The notes below the pieces were generated by a model that was not told the DNA's origin, did no database searches, and was given only the letters and a program-made list of their open reading frames with translations. The translations under genes and the position numbers were made by a program. A stretch of DNA of 36,020 nt from NCBI GenBank assembly GCA_947471105.1, contig CANIYB010000002.1, positions 1-36,020 on the forward strand, read 5' to 3'. Of the stretch, positions 1 through 8,892 are shown in pieces (the stretch's first letter is position 1; every line of letters begins with the position of its first letter). This DNA is from Cytophagaceae bacterium (GTDB lineage Bacteria; Bacteroidota; Bacteroidia; Cytophagales; Spirosomataceae).

Positions 1-1767
1 ACGGTCGGAAATAAACGTAAAGCCATCATTTACACGCCACCCGGCTATTCAAAAAAGAAAAAATATCCAGTCTTATATCTTTTACACGGAATTGGAGGAG
101 ATGAAAAAGAATGGCTTAATGGGGGTAGTCCACAACATATATTAGACAATCTCTATGCGGAAGGTAAAATTGAACAGATGATTGTCGTTATGCCAAACGG
201 GAGAGCCATGAAAGATGATAGGGCAACCGGAAATATCATGGCAGCAGATAAAGTACAAGCATTCGCAAATTTTGAACAAGATCTTTTAAATGATTTAATC
301 CCATATATAGAAAAGAACTACACAGCTTTAACGGATAAAGAGCATCGAGCCATCGCAGGCTTATCCATGGGAGGCGGCCAATCGTTAAACTTCGGTTTAA
401 CTCACCTAGATAAATTTGCCTGGATCGGCGGATTTTCTTCCGCTCCAAATACAAAAGCACCCGAGGTTTTAATTCCCAATATTCAAGCTGCTAAGGACCA
501 TATCAAATTGCTTTATATGTCATGTGGAGCCAGTGACGGGTTGATTTCTTTTAGCTATAGATTACATGATTATTTAAATAAAAATGATATTCCACATATC
601 TATTTTATTGAGCCTGGAGTGCATGATTTCAAAGTATGGAAAAACGGGTTATTTATGTTCTCACAGCTATTATTTAAACCCGTAGATCAATCTGCATTTT
701 CAAAATATCCTGTGGCAGGAGCACCTGCACAAACGAATGTTAGAAATAGTAATTATCCACAAATATTGGCCGACAAAAAAGTGATTTTTAAAACCAAAGC
801 TCCCTTGGCCACCAAAGTGCAAGTTGACCTGGGCCGCAAATATGACATGACAAAGGACAGCGAAGGATTCTGGAATGTTACAACGGATACCATCAGTCAG
901 GGATTTCACTATTATTCATTACTCATTGATGGGGTCGCAGTTGCCGATCCCGCGAGTCAAACCTTTTATGGCATGGGGCGCATGGCTAGTGGAATTGAAA
1001 TACCATCACCTACGGGAGGGTATTATGCATTGAGAGACGTACCTCATGGGGATATTCGAATAAAAAAGTATTTCTCCAAAACAACGAATTCATGGAGACA
1101 AATGTACGTCTATACGCCTCCAGGATACGATTTAACTACTACCGAAACCTATCCAATTTTGTATATTCTTCATGGAGGTGGGGAAGATGAATCAGGTTGG
1201 AGCAAACAAGGAAAAACGGATTTAATTATTGACAATTTAATTGCAGCTAAAAAAATCCAACCTATGTTAGTCATCATGCCGGATGCCAATACGGGAGCAT
1301 CAGCATTCGACGAATCGGGTCTTATTAAATTTGAGTTAGAGCTTAACAATATGATTATTCCTTTTGTGGAAAAAAGTTATCGCGTCAAAACAGATGCCAA
1401 CAGTAGAGCATTAGCGGGATTATCCATGGGCGGAATACATACCCTATACACAGGAATAAAACATAGTGACAAATTCTCTTATTTAGGGGTATTTAGCTCA
1501 GGATGGATCATTCCAAATCAAAATGAAATTGCAAACAAACAGTATACTTATCTGAAAGACAACACCAATGCAATCAATAAAAATCTAAAACAATTTTGGA
1601 TCTCCATGGGTGGAAAAGAAGATATTGCCTACAAGAATTGCCAATTGATGCTAGCAAAATTTAATGAAATGAAAATCAATTATACGTATAGCGAATATCC
1701 TGGTGGGCATACATGGCCCGTTTGGAGGAACAACCTATATAATTTTGCTCAATTGCTTTTTAAATAA
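1..1767 (+). CDS. Tandem-domain CE1-like esterase (5' end outside window)
   Basis: The reading frame is open from base 1, so this is the C-terminal 588 residues of a longer protein. It holds two alpha/beta-hydrolase domains of the putative esterase family (PF00756; feruloyl or acetyl-xylan esterase-like). The first spans about bases 25-690, with nucleophile motif GLSMGG (Ser codon 364-366) and a C-terminal GVHDF histidine. A CBM48/E-set-like beta domain follows at about 750-1020. The second esterase domain spans about 1060-1764, with a second GLSMGG (Ser codon 1423-1425) and histidine motif GGHTWPVW. Both domains also keep an acidic residue between Ser and His (CGASDG, GGKED), so both look catalytically competent. 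The likely role is hydrolysis of ester decorations on plant polysaccharides in the periplasm or outside the cell; the substrate cannot be read from sequence. The signal peptide would lie upstream of the window. The gene ends at a strong terminator. Confidence 0.88.
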   Translation, partial: TVGNKRKAIIYTPPGYSKKKKYPVLYLLHGIGGDEKEWLNGGSPQHILDNLYAEGKIEQMIVVMPNGRAMKDDRATGNIMAADKVQAFANFEQDLLNDLIPYIEKNYTALTDKEHRAIAGLSMGGGQSLNFGLTHLDKFAWIGGFSSAPNTKAPEVLIPNIQAAKDHIKLLYMSCGASDGLISFSYRLHDYLNKNDIPHIYFIEPGVHDFKVWKNGLFMFSQLLFKPVDQSAFSKYPVAGAPAQTNVRNSNYPQILADKKVIFKTKAPLATKVQVDLGRKYDMTKDSEGFWNVTTDTISQGFHYYSLLIDGVAVADPASQTFYGMGRMASGIEIPSPTGGYYALRDVPHGDIRIKKYFSKTTNSWRQMYVYTPPGYDLTTTETYPILYILHGGGEDESGWSKQGKTDLIIDNLIAAKKIQPMLVIMPDANTGASAFDESGLIKFELELNNMIIPFVEKSYRVKTDANSRALAGLSMGGIHTLYTGIKHSDKFSYLGVFSSGWIIPNQNEIANKQYTYLKDNTNAINKNLKQFWISMGGKEDIAYKNCQLMLAKFNEMKINYTYSEYPGGHTWPVWRNNLYNFAQLLFK

Positions 1768-1825
1768 GCCATAACTGACAAGAATGTATTCTAATTAGTT
1801 AGTTTCAGCCATTATCAGGTCATAA

Positions 1826-1872
1826 AAAAACACTCAAGTCAACAAATTTATTATGTTGATTTGAGTGTTTTT
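1826..1872. terminator. Bidirectional intrinsic terminator between convergent genes
   Basis: A 19-bp inverted repeat pairs bases 1826-1844 with 1854-1872 around a 9-nt AT-rich loop, with one G-T wobble. The stem is flanked by A-runs on the left and T-runs on the right, so it can act in both directions. It lies between the stop of the plus-strand esterase (1767) and the stop of the minus-strand glycosyltransferase (1886), the expected place for a shared terminator. Confidence 0.85.
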
Positions 1873-1885
1873 ATCTTTCAGTAAG

Positions 1886-4858
1886 TTACTGCATCTTACT
1901 CATTTGGAAATTAAATATACCTTCTAACTCCTTGTATTTGGCAGGAGGCATTTTTGATTCTTTTAAAGAAGAAACAATTATATTCATCTCATAAGCAGCA
2001 ATTTGAATGTTACGCTCATTGGAACGAACACCCGCCGCTAAATAATAATCTAAGGATTTTGCATTCCGTTTGACCATGGTGTTTGCTATTTCTAAGGCCT
2101 TATTCTCCTCTCCTATCGATAAATACAAACCTACCATGCTAGCAGAGAATTGATCATATGGGATCACTTTGTCTGGCATCACAAAATTCAAATGATCCAA
2201 CACCTTTTTTGCTAATGGGATATTTCCTTCGCGAATCAATTGGTCTGCTAATCGGAATGTACCCAAACGAAGCGTCACACTTGGTATTCCCATGTAAAAG
2301 TCCCCATGGTAATAAATACTCGGATCATTCAATCCTCTCCAATACATTTTGTTCAACATATTATCCGCCATGATTTTGGTGTTAACAAAACCATCTTTAG
2401 CACCTGAGATTTTAAACGGCATTAATCGGTACGCATAACCCTCCAATTGCATGCTTTCCTTTAATCCCAAATATTGATCATTTGGTAAAGTAGCCGCAAA
2501 ATAAATAGGGCGTTTCCAACCTGCTACCGCATTGTTCGATATGATTTCCAATTGGACCAATTCACCTTTAAAAATATTTTTTGCCGGCAATCTCCAACCC
2601 AATCGATCAGATACAAATGGAAGAAAATCCTTAGGAAACCAATTCGATTTAGCCAATTCAGCTACGTTAACGGGCACAGACAAAGAATCTGAAGGGAATG
2701 TGTTTATTGTTTCCCCACTTTGAGTTTGAGCCTGAATTCGTGCATCATCTTTATGCAACAATTCCAAATAATCAGGAAGTGACATTTCTGAAATATTAGG
2801 ATTTTCATTGTACATGATTTGATCATTGACCCCTTCTAAAAATTGATCTTTGATCAATTTAATCGGTAAAGCTTCTGACTCATAGGTCTTACGTTTCATT
2901 TGGTCAACATACCAATCCGTGCCCAACAATGATAAATTACACACACGAACATCCGTCCTAAAACCTTCTACTTCTTGTACATACCACAGCGGGAAAGTAT
3001 CGTTATCACCTCCCGTAAATAATATAGCATTGGGTGCACATGAGTTCAATAGATTCTTGGCAAAATCAATTTGATGATATCTCCTGCTACGATCATGATC
3101 ATCCCAGTTTTGTTGGGCCATAATCATAGGTGCTGACAAACTCAGAACGGCCAATAAAGACCAACGAAGCTGAGGGGATTTGATGATTTTTGTGAGCCAC
3201 TCTGCCAACTGCATCACACCTAATCCTGCCCAAATCGCTAAAAAGTAGAAAGACCCCACGTAAATATAATCCCGCTCTCTAGGCTCAACCGGTGGAGAAT
3301 TTAAGTAAACAACTAAGGCAATTCCTGTCAGCACAAACATCATAATGGTGACTAAAAAGTCTTTTTCATCCTTGCGATACAACAGGTAAAAACCTAATAA
3401 AACTAAAATAATAGGCAAGTAATAATAATTATTTCGAGCCTTATTCTCCTTCATAATGTCAGGTAAATTGGACGTATCCTGAAACGCATTAATGGCCCAA
3501 GCGTCTTGAGCATCACTTTCTCGACCGACAAAATTCCAAAGTAAATAACGCATGTACATATGCCCCATTTGATGGCTAAACATAAACCTCAGGTTATCTC
3601 CAAAACTTGGTTTTTGACCCGCTGGAATTCCTAACATTTCTTGGTATAACTGAACATGCTGACCCGAATTACTCCATACACGTGGCAAAAGCATTTGTTG
3701 GTCTTTCTGATACACATATTCTGGCTTATTTGTGTACACCACATATTTGCCATCCTTCATCTTATAAACGGGCTCACCCTGTTTGAATTCCTCAATTTGT
3801 GCCGTATAAATAGGACCATACAATAAAGAACGTGAACCGTATTGCTCTCTTTTTAAGTATTTCAAAAAGTTCAAAATATTACTCGGATCATTCTCATTGA
3901 TCGGCGGATTATACCCTGAACGAACTAATGCAACTGTATACGTTGAGTAGCCAATCAAAAGAAACACCAATGAAAACAAAGCGACATTAAGCACCACATT
4001 TTGTTTTTTATAGGAATAACGTATTCCAAAAACAATGGCCAAAATCAATAAAACCAAGAAAAACAAAGCGCCACTTCCGTAGGAGAATCCTAGCGAATTA
4101 ACAAATTGCAATTCAAACCAAAAAGCTAGTGAAGGAACTCCAGGGATTACGCCCGAATTAACAATGCCTAAAATTAATAGGCCGATCATCATGGCAATAA
4201 AACCGCCCTTATAAGTGGGTTTCTCTTCTTTTTTGAAATAATATAAAATGGCCAATGCAGGCAAAGTAACCAAGTTCAATAAGTGAACTCCTATCGAAAG
4301 ACCTACTAAATAGGCGATGAAAAGAATCCATCGATTGGCTTCCGCTTCATCTTCAACTAATTCCCACTTAAACGCAGCCCAAACAACGATGGCCGTGAAA
4401 AAAGATGACATCGCATACACTTCAGCTTCCACCGCAGAGAACCAAAAACTATCTGAAAAAGTATACACTAAAGCACCAATAAATCCTGATAACAAGAGTA
4501 TTATGCTTTCTGGCTTAGTTAACGAATCAAAAGTTTTGTTTAAAATCTTACGTCCAATGAGAACAATGGTCCAATGCAAAAACAAAATCGTCAGGGCACT
4601 TGACACCACAGACATCATATTCACCCAAAAAGCTACTCGGCTTACGTCACCTAGGGCCAACAAGGAGAACATGCGACCAATTAATAAAAAGAGTGGAGCC
4701 CCTGGAGGATGTGGAACTTGTAATTTGTATGCACAAGCAATAAACTCTCCGCAATCCCAGAAGGATGCAGTGGGCTCAACGGTCAATGTATAGGTGACTA
4801 AGGCAATTAAAAAAACAAGCCAACCCGTTAGGTTATTAATTCGGTTAAAATTCAGCAT
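1886..4858 (-). CDS. DUF2723 (GT117) membrane glycosyltransferase, O-mannosyltransferase-like
   Basis: This 990-residue polytopic inner-membrane protein belongs to the DUF2723/GT117 family common in Bacteroidota and related to the TMEM260-type O-mannosyltransferases. Near the N-terminus the first extracytoplasmic loop carries FWDCGEF (Asp35, Glu38), the acidic motif expected of a GT-C enzyme, followed by HPPGAPLF. About a dozen hydrophobic segments fill residues 10-570. A periplasmic domain follows with GGDNDTFPLWYVQ, and the last 150 residues are helical and TPR-like. The family is thought to transfer a lipid-linked sugar to exported proteins, so a role in general O-glycosylation is likely but not shown here. 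pheS lies 79 bp upstream on the same strand. A TAATTTTG element at 4875-4882 may give this gene its own promoter. Confidence 0.85.
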   Translation of the reverse strand: MLNFNRINNLTGWLVFLIALVTYTLTVEPTASFWDCGEFIACAYKLQVPHPPGAPLFLLIGRMFSLLALGDVSRVAFWVNMMSVVSSALTILFLHWTIVLIGRKILNKTFDSLTKPESIILLLSGFIGALVYTFSDSFWFSAVEAEVYAMSSFFTAIVVWAAFKWELVEDEAEANRWILFIAYLVGLSIGVHLLNLVTLPALAILYYFKKEEKPTYKGGFIAMMIGLLILGIVNSGVIPGVPSLAFWFELQFVNSLGFSYGSGALFFLVLLILAIVFGIRYSYKKQNVVLNVALFSLVFLLIGYSTYTVALVRSGYNPPINENDPSNILNFLKYLKREQYGSRSLLYGPIYTAQIEEFKQGEPVYKMKDGKYVVYTNKPEYVYQKDQQMLLPRVWSNSGQHVQLYQEMLGIPAGQKPSFGDNLRFMFSHQMGHMYMRYLLWNFVGRESDAQDAWAINAFQDTSNLPDIMKENKARNNYYYLPIILVLLGFYLLYRKDEKDFLVTIMMFVLTGIALVVYLNSPPVEPRERDYIYVGSFYFLAIWAGLGVMQLAEWLTKIIKSPQLRWSLLAVLSLSAPMIMAQQNWDDHDRSRRYHQIDFAKNLLNSCAPNAILFTGGDNDTFPLWYVQEVEGFRTDVRVCNLSLLGTDWYVDQMKRKTYESEALPIKLIKDQFLEGVNDQIMYNENPNISEMSLPDYLELLHKDDARIQAQTQSGETINTFPSDSLSVPVNVAELAKSNWFPKDFLPFVSDRLGWRLPAKNIFKGELVQLEIISNNAVAGWKRPIYFAATLPNDQYLGLKESMQLEGYAYRLMPFKISGAKDGFVNTKIMADNMLNKMYWRGLNDPSIYYHGDFYMGIPSVTLRLGTFRLADQLIREGNIPLAKKVLDHLNFVMPDKVIPYDQFSASMVGLYLSIGEENKALEIANTMVKRNAKSLDYYLAAGVRSNERNIQIAAYEMNIIVSSLKESKMPPAKYKELEGIFNFQMSKMQ

Positions 4859-4874
4859 AAATCGAAATTTAAAT

Positions 4875-4882
4875 CAAAATTA
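4875..4882 (-). promoter_or_regulatory. Candidate -7 element (TAATTTTG) for the DUF2723 gene
   Basis: On the minus strand this matches the Bacteroidota -7 consensus TAnnTTTG and would place the transcript start about 13 nt before the ATG at 4858. No well-spaced -33 TTTG is evident, so this is a motif match only. Confidence 0.3.
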
Positions 4883-4937
4883 GACATTTTGCCATTCAAT
4901 TTTTCGGCAAAAAAGTTAAAAAAGGTTAATGTCACTC

Positions 4938-5963
4938 TTAAGAAAACTGCTTCAAAAACCGAACATCGTTTTCGGTAAATAAGCGTAAATCTTTAATTTG
5001 ATATTTAAGCATGGTAATACGTTCAATCCCCATTCCAAACGCAAAACCATTGTATTTTGTAGAATCAATACCTACATTTTCCAAGACATTGGGGTCGACC
5101 ATACCTGCTCCGGCAATTTCTACCCAACCTGCTTGCTTACACACATTACATCCTTCGCCTTTACACAGCAAACAGGTAATATCCATTTCTGCGCTGGGTT
5201 CAGTAAAAGGAAAATAAGACGGACGGAATCGGACTTTCGTATCTTTCCCAAACATCTCCTTCGCAAAATGGTATAAAGTATCTTTTAAGTCTTTAAAACT
5301 TACGTTTTCATCTACATATAAGCCTTCCACCTGGTGAAACAAACAATGAGCTCTAGCAGAAATCGCTTCATTTCTAAACACTCTACCCGGCATTACTGAA
5401 CGAATAGGTGGTTTTTGATGCTGCATTAACCGAATTTGAACATTGGACGTATGTGTCCTTAACAACACATCGTCTTGAATTTCACCAGCTCCTTTTTCAA
5501 TAAAAAAAGTGTCTTGCATTTCCCTTGCCGGGTGATTGGCAGGAAAATTCAATGCCGTAAAATTATAAAAATCAGTTTCAATCTCAGGTCCATCCGAAAC
5601 TGAAAAACCCATCCGATTAAATATTTCTAGTATTCTAGCCCTAACCATAGTCAAAGGGTGTAAACTTCCCTGTGAAATTGGATCTGAAATCGTTAAATCA
5701 TCGGGCGATACTATATCAGCTTGGGTATTGGAGAAATTATCTTGAGCTTCAGCAAACTTAGATTCCGCTAAATTTTTTAGTCCGTTAAGCGATTGACCAA
5801 CATCCCTTCTTGTTTCAGCCGGTACATTTTTTAATTGATCAAAAAGAGCAGCTAAACGACCTTTTCTGCCCACAAATTCAATTCTAAAATTATCTAACTC
5901 CCATTCATTCGAAATAATGAATGCATTAATTTCATCTTGAATCTTTTTTATTTCCTCTTGCAT
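4938..5963 (-). CDS. pheS: Phenylalanine--tRNA ligase alpha subunit
   Basis: This is the catalytic alpha subunit of the heterotetrameric class II phenylalanyl-tRNA synthetase, which charges tRNA-Phe in the cytoplasm. The protein has 341 residues, the family's usual length. It has an N-terminal coiled-coil tRNA-binding region, then the class II core with motif 2 around RVFRNEAISARAHCLFHQ and motif 3 FGMGIERITML close to the C-terminus. A cysteine cluster, CLLCKGEGCNVC, precedes motif 3 and occurs in many bacterial PheS. I chose the ATG at 5963; an in-frame TTG two codons earlier is less likely. The gene starts 14 bp after the stop of the upstream beta-barrel gene, so the two may be co-transcribed. 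pheT is not in the window. Confidence 0.97.
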   Translation of the reverse strand: MQEEIKKIQDEINAFIISNEWELDNFRIEFVGRKGRLAALFDQLKNVPAETRRDVGQSLNGLKNLAESKFAEAQDNFSNTQADIVSPDDLTISDPISQGSLHPLTMVRARILEIFNRMGFSVSDGPEIETDFYNFTALNFPANHPAREMQDTFFIEKGAGEIQDDVLLRTHTSNVQIRLMQHQKPPIRSVMPGRVFRNEAISARAHCLFHQVEGLYVDENVSFKDLKDTLYHFAKEMFGKDTKVRFRPSYFPFTEPSAEMDITCLLCKGEGCNVCKQAGWVEIAGAGMVDPNVLENVGIDSTKYNGFAFGMGIERITMLKYQIKDLRLFTENDVRFLKQFS

Positions 5964-5977
5964 CGTCAAATATTAAT

Positions 5978-6667
5978 CTAAAAAATTTTATACCCCAAAG
6001 TCACCTGATACAGATTTAATTTAGGCGAAAAAGTTATTCCTGCAGGAATGGGTAAGGTTTTGGTCAATTGGGACAAATTACCTTCATACCGAACATCTAA
6101 CGTAAAGCCTAATAAATCGACACCGCCACCTACTTGATACGAAAATGAAGCTTTACTAGCTATTTCAGCTGCCGTTCCCACATATTTCTGGGTTACCATA
6201 TTAATTAAATCATTTAATTCTGTATCCGTTTTTAAGGTATAGGAAGCTACTGGACCCGCCATGGCATGTAAAAATTTCCAACGGAAACCCAATAAAATAG
6301 GGACATCAATATTAGTAAAGGTAAACTGTTTGGTTTGCGTTAAACCAGGAATATAAACCGACCCCCCTTTGGTCGAAAGTAAAACCTCGGGTTCAATAAA
6401 TACTTTTCTACCTAATCGGGCATATATACCACCCACGTAACTCTGTTTGGTATCCAAACTAGCTAGTAATTGATCTTTAATAACAGCGCCATTTAACGTA
6501 ACAATTCCATCCGTTTCAAGTCGCGCTAAATTCACTCCTCCTTTAATACCGATTCGGAAAAAACTACCAGTAGCCATTTTGGCTGGCATTAGAAATTGAG
6601 CCTTTACTGATGGAGTCAAAATCAGAAGTCCAAAGAAAATAATAGTGCGAAGGCGATTAAAATGCAT
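5978..6667 (-). CDS. Outer-membrane beta-barrel protein (porin/PorT-like family)
   Basis: A 229-residue exported protein. From the ATG at 6667 it has a short basic start, a hydrophobic core and an AQ-type signal-peptidase I site (about residues 1-24). The mature part shows alternating beta strands, beginning FRIGIKGGVNLARL and ending in a strand with terminal aromatic Phe. This is the pattern of the Bacteroidota outer-membrane beta-barrel family (PF13568, PorT-like). The frame is open seven codons further upstream, but that would place extra residues before the signal peptide. Its exact role (channel, or accessory factor such as PorT) cannot be assigned. It precedes pheS on the same strand by 14 bp. 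Confidence 0.75.
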   Translation of the reverse strand: MHFNRLRTIIFFGLLILTPSVKAQFLMPAKMATGSFFRIGIKGGVNLARLETDGIVTLNGAVIKDQLLASLDTKQSYVGGIYARLGRKVFIEPEVLLSTKGGSVYIPGLTQTKQFTFTNIDVPILLGFRWKFLHAMAGPVASYTLKTDTELNDLINMVTQKYVGTAAEIASKASFSYQVGGGVDLLGFTLDVRYEGNLSQLTKTLPIPAGITFSPKLNLYQVTLGYKIF

Positions 6668-6746
6668 ATAATAAATTAGAAAAGTCAATTAGCTTGTAAA
6701 ATTATCCTTTTTCAACCGAAAAAAAAGAAAAAACCAAATCAAAGCG

Positions 6747-6754
6747 TAATTTTG
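6747..6754 (+). promoter_or_regulatory. Candidate -7 element (TAATTTTG) for radA
   Basis: Matches the Bacteroidota -7 consensus TAnnTTTG and predicts a leader of about 15 nt before the GTG start at 6773. The upstream -33 region is A-rich and I see no clear TTTG there. Confidence 0.35.
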
Positions 6755-6772
6755 AATTATAAAAAATAAAAC

Positions 6773-8152
6773 GTGGCTAAAGCTAAAACTTCCTTCTTTT
6801 GTCAATCTTGCGGACAATCAACTCCTAAATGGCTTGGGAAATGTCCATCATGTGAAGAATGGAACACTTTTGTTGAGGAATTGATTGAAACAAATACGCA
6901 TCCAGCAGAAGTTTGGAAGGATAAGTCCAGAACTAAATCTCAGGTAAAACCGAAATTATTAGCCGAAGTAACATTTGAAAACACACCCAAACTAATTTGT
7001 TCAGACCCCGAATTTAATCGCGTATTAGGCGGTGGAATTGTACCAGGTAGCTTAGTGCTGATTGGCGGCGAACCAGGGATTGGTAAATCAACGTTATTAC
7101 TACAAGTTGCGTTATCCTTGCAAGGCCCCAAAGTTTTGTATGTCACAGGGGAAGAGTCGGAGCAACAAATAAAATTACGCGCAGACCGATTAAGCACGAA
7201 ACCTGCTAATTTATATATTTTAACAGAAACAAATACCCAACAAATTTTTAAGCATTTAATTGAATTAGAGCCTGATTTAATCATCATTGACTCCATTCAG
7301 ACTTTATATTCCGACCAGATTGAATCAGGGCCGGGCAGTGTATCCCAAATCAGAGAATGCGCATTAGAACTCATGCGTTTTGCAAAAGAGAGTGCCACAC
7401 CTATATTTTTAGTTGGCCACATCACCAAAGAAGGCTCCATCGCTGGTCCAAAAGTTTTAGAACATTTAGTAGACACCGTTTTGCAATTTGAAGGCGACCG
7501 TCATTTAATTTACCGTATCCTAAGAACTACCAAAAATAGATTTGGCAGTACGTCTGAATTAGGCATTTATGAAATGCTAGGTTCGGGATTAAGACCTGTA
7601 ACTAATCCATCAGAAATTTTACTATCCCAGCGGGATGAAGCATCCTCCGGAATCGCCATTGGCACACTTTTAGAAGGAAATAGACCCTTGTTGGTTGAAA
7701 TTCAATCATTAGTGACAACCTCTAACTATGGAATGGCTCAACGCACCGCAACGGGTTATGATTCCAAAAGATTAAATATGTTATTGGCTGTTTTGGAAAA
7801 AAGAGGTGGATATAAACTAGGGACCCAGGATGTGTTTGTCAATATAACCGGGGGAATTCGGGTAGATGACCCCGCATTAGACTTGGCCACTTGCCTATCG
7901 ATGGTCTCGTCCTATGAAGATAAAATCATTGATTCTTCCATCTGTTTTGCCGCTGAGGTGGGTTTAGGTGGAGAATTAAGGTCTGTGACGCGCATAGACC
8001 AACGAATCGCCGAGGCAGAAAAGTTAGGATTCAAGCAAATATGGATTTCAAAATACAACCTTAAGGGCTTGAATTATAAACCCAAAGAGATCAAAATTCA
8101 AACGGCGGCTACCTTATTAGATGTCATTATGAACATTTGGCGTCAAAAATAG
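6773..8152 (+). CDS. radA: DNA repair protein RadA
   Basis: RadA (Sms) is a hexameric DnaB-like, RecA-fold ATPase that drives branch migration during recombination. The 459-residue protein shows the full domain order. An N-terminal zinc finger has Cys10, Cys13, Cys24 and Cys27. The RecA-like core has Walker A GEPGIGKST at 99-107. The RadA-specific KNRFG motif lies at 254-258. A C-terminal Lon-protease-like domain starts near residue 285. Translation starts at GTG 6773; no ATG is better placed. The gene stands alone on the plus strand, and its last 26 bases overlap the 3' end of convergent truA. Confidence 0.97.
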   Translation: MAKAKTSFFCQSCGQSTPKWLGKCPSCEEWNTFVEELIETNTHPAEVWKDKSRTKSQVKPKLLAEVTFENTPKLICSDPEFNRVLGGGIVPGSLVLIGGEPGIGKSTLLLQVALSLQGPKVLYVTGEESEQQIKLRADRLSTKPANLYILTETNTQQIFKHLIELEPDLIIIDSIQTLYSDQIESGPGSVSQIRECALELMRFAKESATPIFLVGHITKEGSIAGPKVLEHLVDTVLQFEGDRHLIYRILRTTKNRFGSTSELGIYEMLGSGLRPVTNPSEILLSQRDEASSGIAIGTLLEGNRPLLVEIQSLVTTSNYGMAQRTATGYDSKRLNMLLAVLEKRGGYKLGTQDVFVNITGGIRVDDPALDLATCLSMVSSYEDKIIDSSICFAAEVGLGGELRSVTRIDQRIAEAEKLGFKQIWISKYNLKGLNYKPKEIKIQTAATLLDVIMNIWRQK

Positions 8153-8888
8153 CCTTCGGATATTCGACTTGAATTAAATACAAACCATGTGCAGGTACAG
8201 ATCTACCCGCTTTTTGTCGGTCTTTGGAATTCAGTATGTTCATCAAATCCGATAATTCCCAATTTCCTAAACCAATTTCAATCATGGTTCCCACCACGCT
8301 TCGAACCATCCCTCTTAAAAACCGGTTGGCCTGAATGGTGAAGATTAATTGGTCATTCCGAATTTCCCAAAATGCTTTTTTAATATCGCAATCGAACGTA
8401 GTTACTTCCGTTTTTACTTTTGAAAAACACTGAAAATTGGTATGATTTTTCAAAATTTCTCCTGCTGAATTCATTTTTTCTAAATCCAATTTGGCTTCAA
8501 ACCAATACGCATATTTACGAATCAACGGACTTTTAGATGTAGAAATGATGTACTCATAGGTTCGCGATAATGCGTCAAACCTTGCATGAAACTCATTTGA
8601 AACAGCATATAGGGATTGAATCGCTAAAGATGTAGGCAACATTCGATTTGCCCGATACACAAAATCAGCTGCAGGAATAATTTCATCAGGTAAGTCGACA
8701 TGCGCGAATTGCTGTCGGGCATGCACTCCAGTATCCGTCCGTGAACTTCCCGTAATCTCGACTTTAAAACCTAATAGCAGGCTTAATTTCTCTTCCAATT
8801 CAGCTTGAACTGAATGAGCATTGGGTTGAATTTGGTAGCCATGAAATGAGCCGCCATCATACGAGAATTGTATTAGATAACGGCTCAT
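8127..8888 (-). CDS. truA: tRNA pseudouridine(38-40) synthase TruA
   Basis: TruA converts uridines 38-40 in the tRNA anticodon arm to pseudouridine. The 253-residue protein matches the family length and carries the catalytic motif GSSRTDTGVHA, with the nucleophilic Asp at residue 52, plus the RFLRGMVRSVVG helix near residue 195. The ATG at 8888 lies only 4 bp after the purL stop, so it is probably translated from the purL transcript. The 3' end overlaps the convergent radA coding region by 26 bp. Confidence 0.96.
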   Translation of the reverse strand: MSRYLIQFSYDGGSFHGYQIQPNAHSVQAELEEKLSLLLGFKVEITGSSRTDTGVHARQQFAHVDLPDEIIPAADFVYRANRMLPTSLAIQSLYAVSNEFHARFDALSRTYEYIISTSKSPLIRKYAYWFEAKLDLEKMNSAGEILKNHTNFQCFSKVKTEVTTFDCDIKKAFWEIRNDQLIFTIQANRFLRGMVRSVVGTMIEIGLGNWELSDLMNILNSKDRQKAGRSVPAHGLYLIQVEYPKAIFDAKCS

Positions 8889-8892
8889 CCAA

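Noticed and set aside
4317..4793. 158-codon plus-strand ORF antisense to the DUF2723 gene
   Set aside because: It lies wholly inside a well-supported gene on the other strand, has a low-complexity Ser/Thr/Lys composition and no domain pattern.
4887..4912. Inverted repeat TTTTGCC / GGCAAAA between pheS and the DUF2723 gene as a terminator
   Set aside because: Only 7 bp with a 12-nt loop and no T-run after the stem in the direction of transcription. It lies just upstream of a probable -7 element, so termination is not supported.
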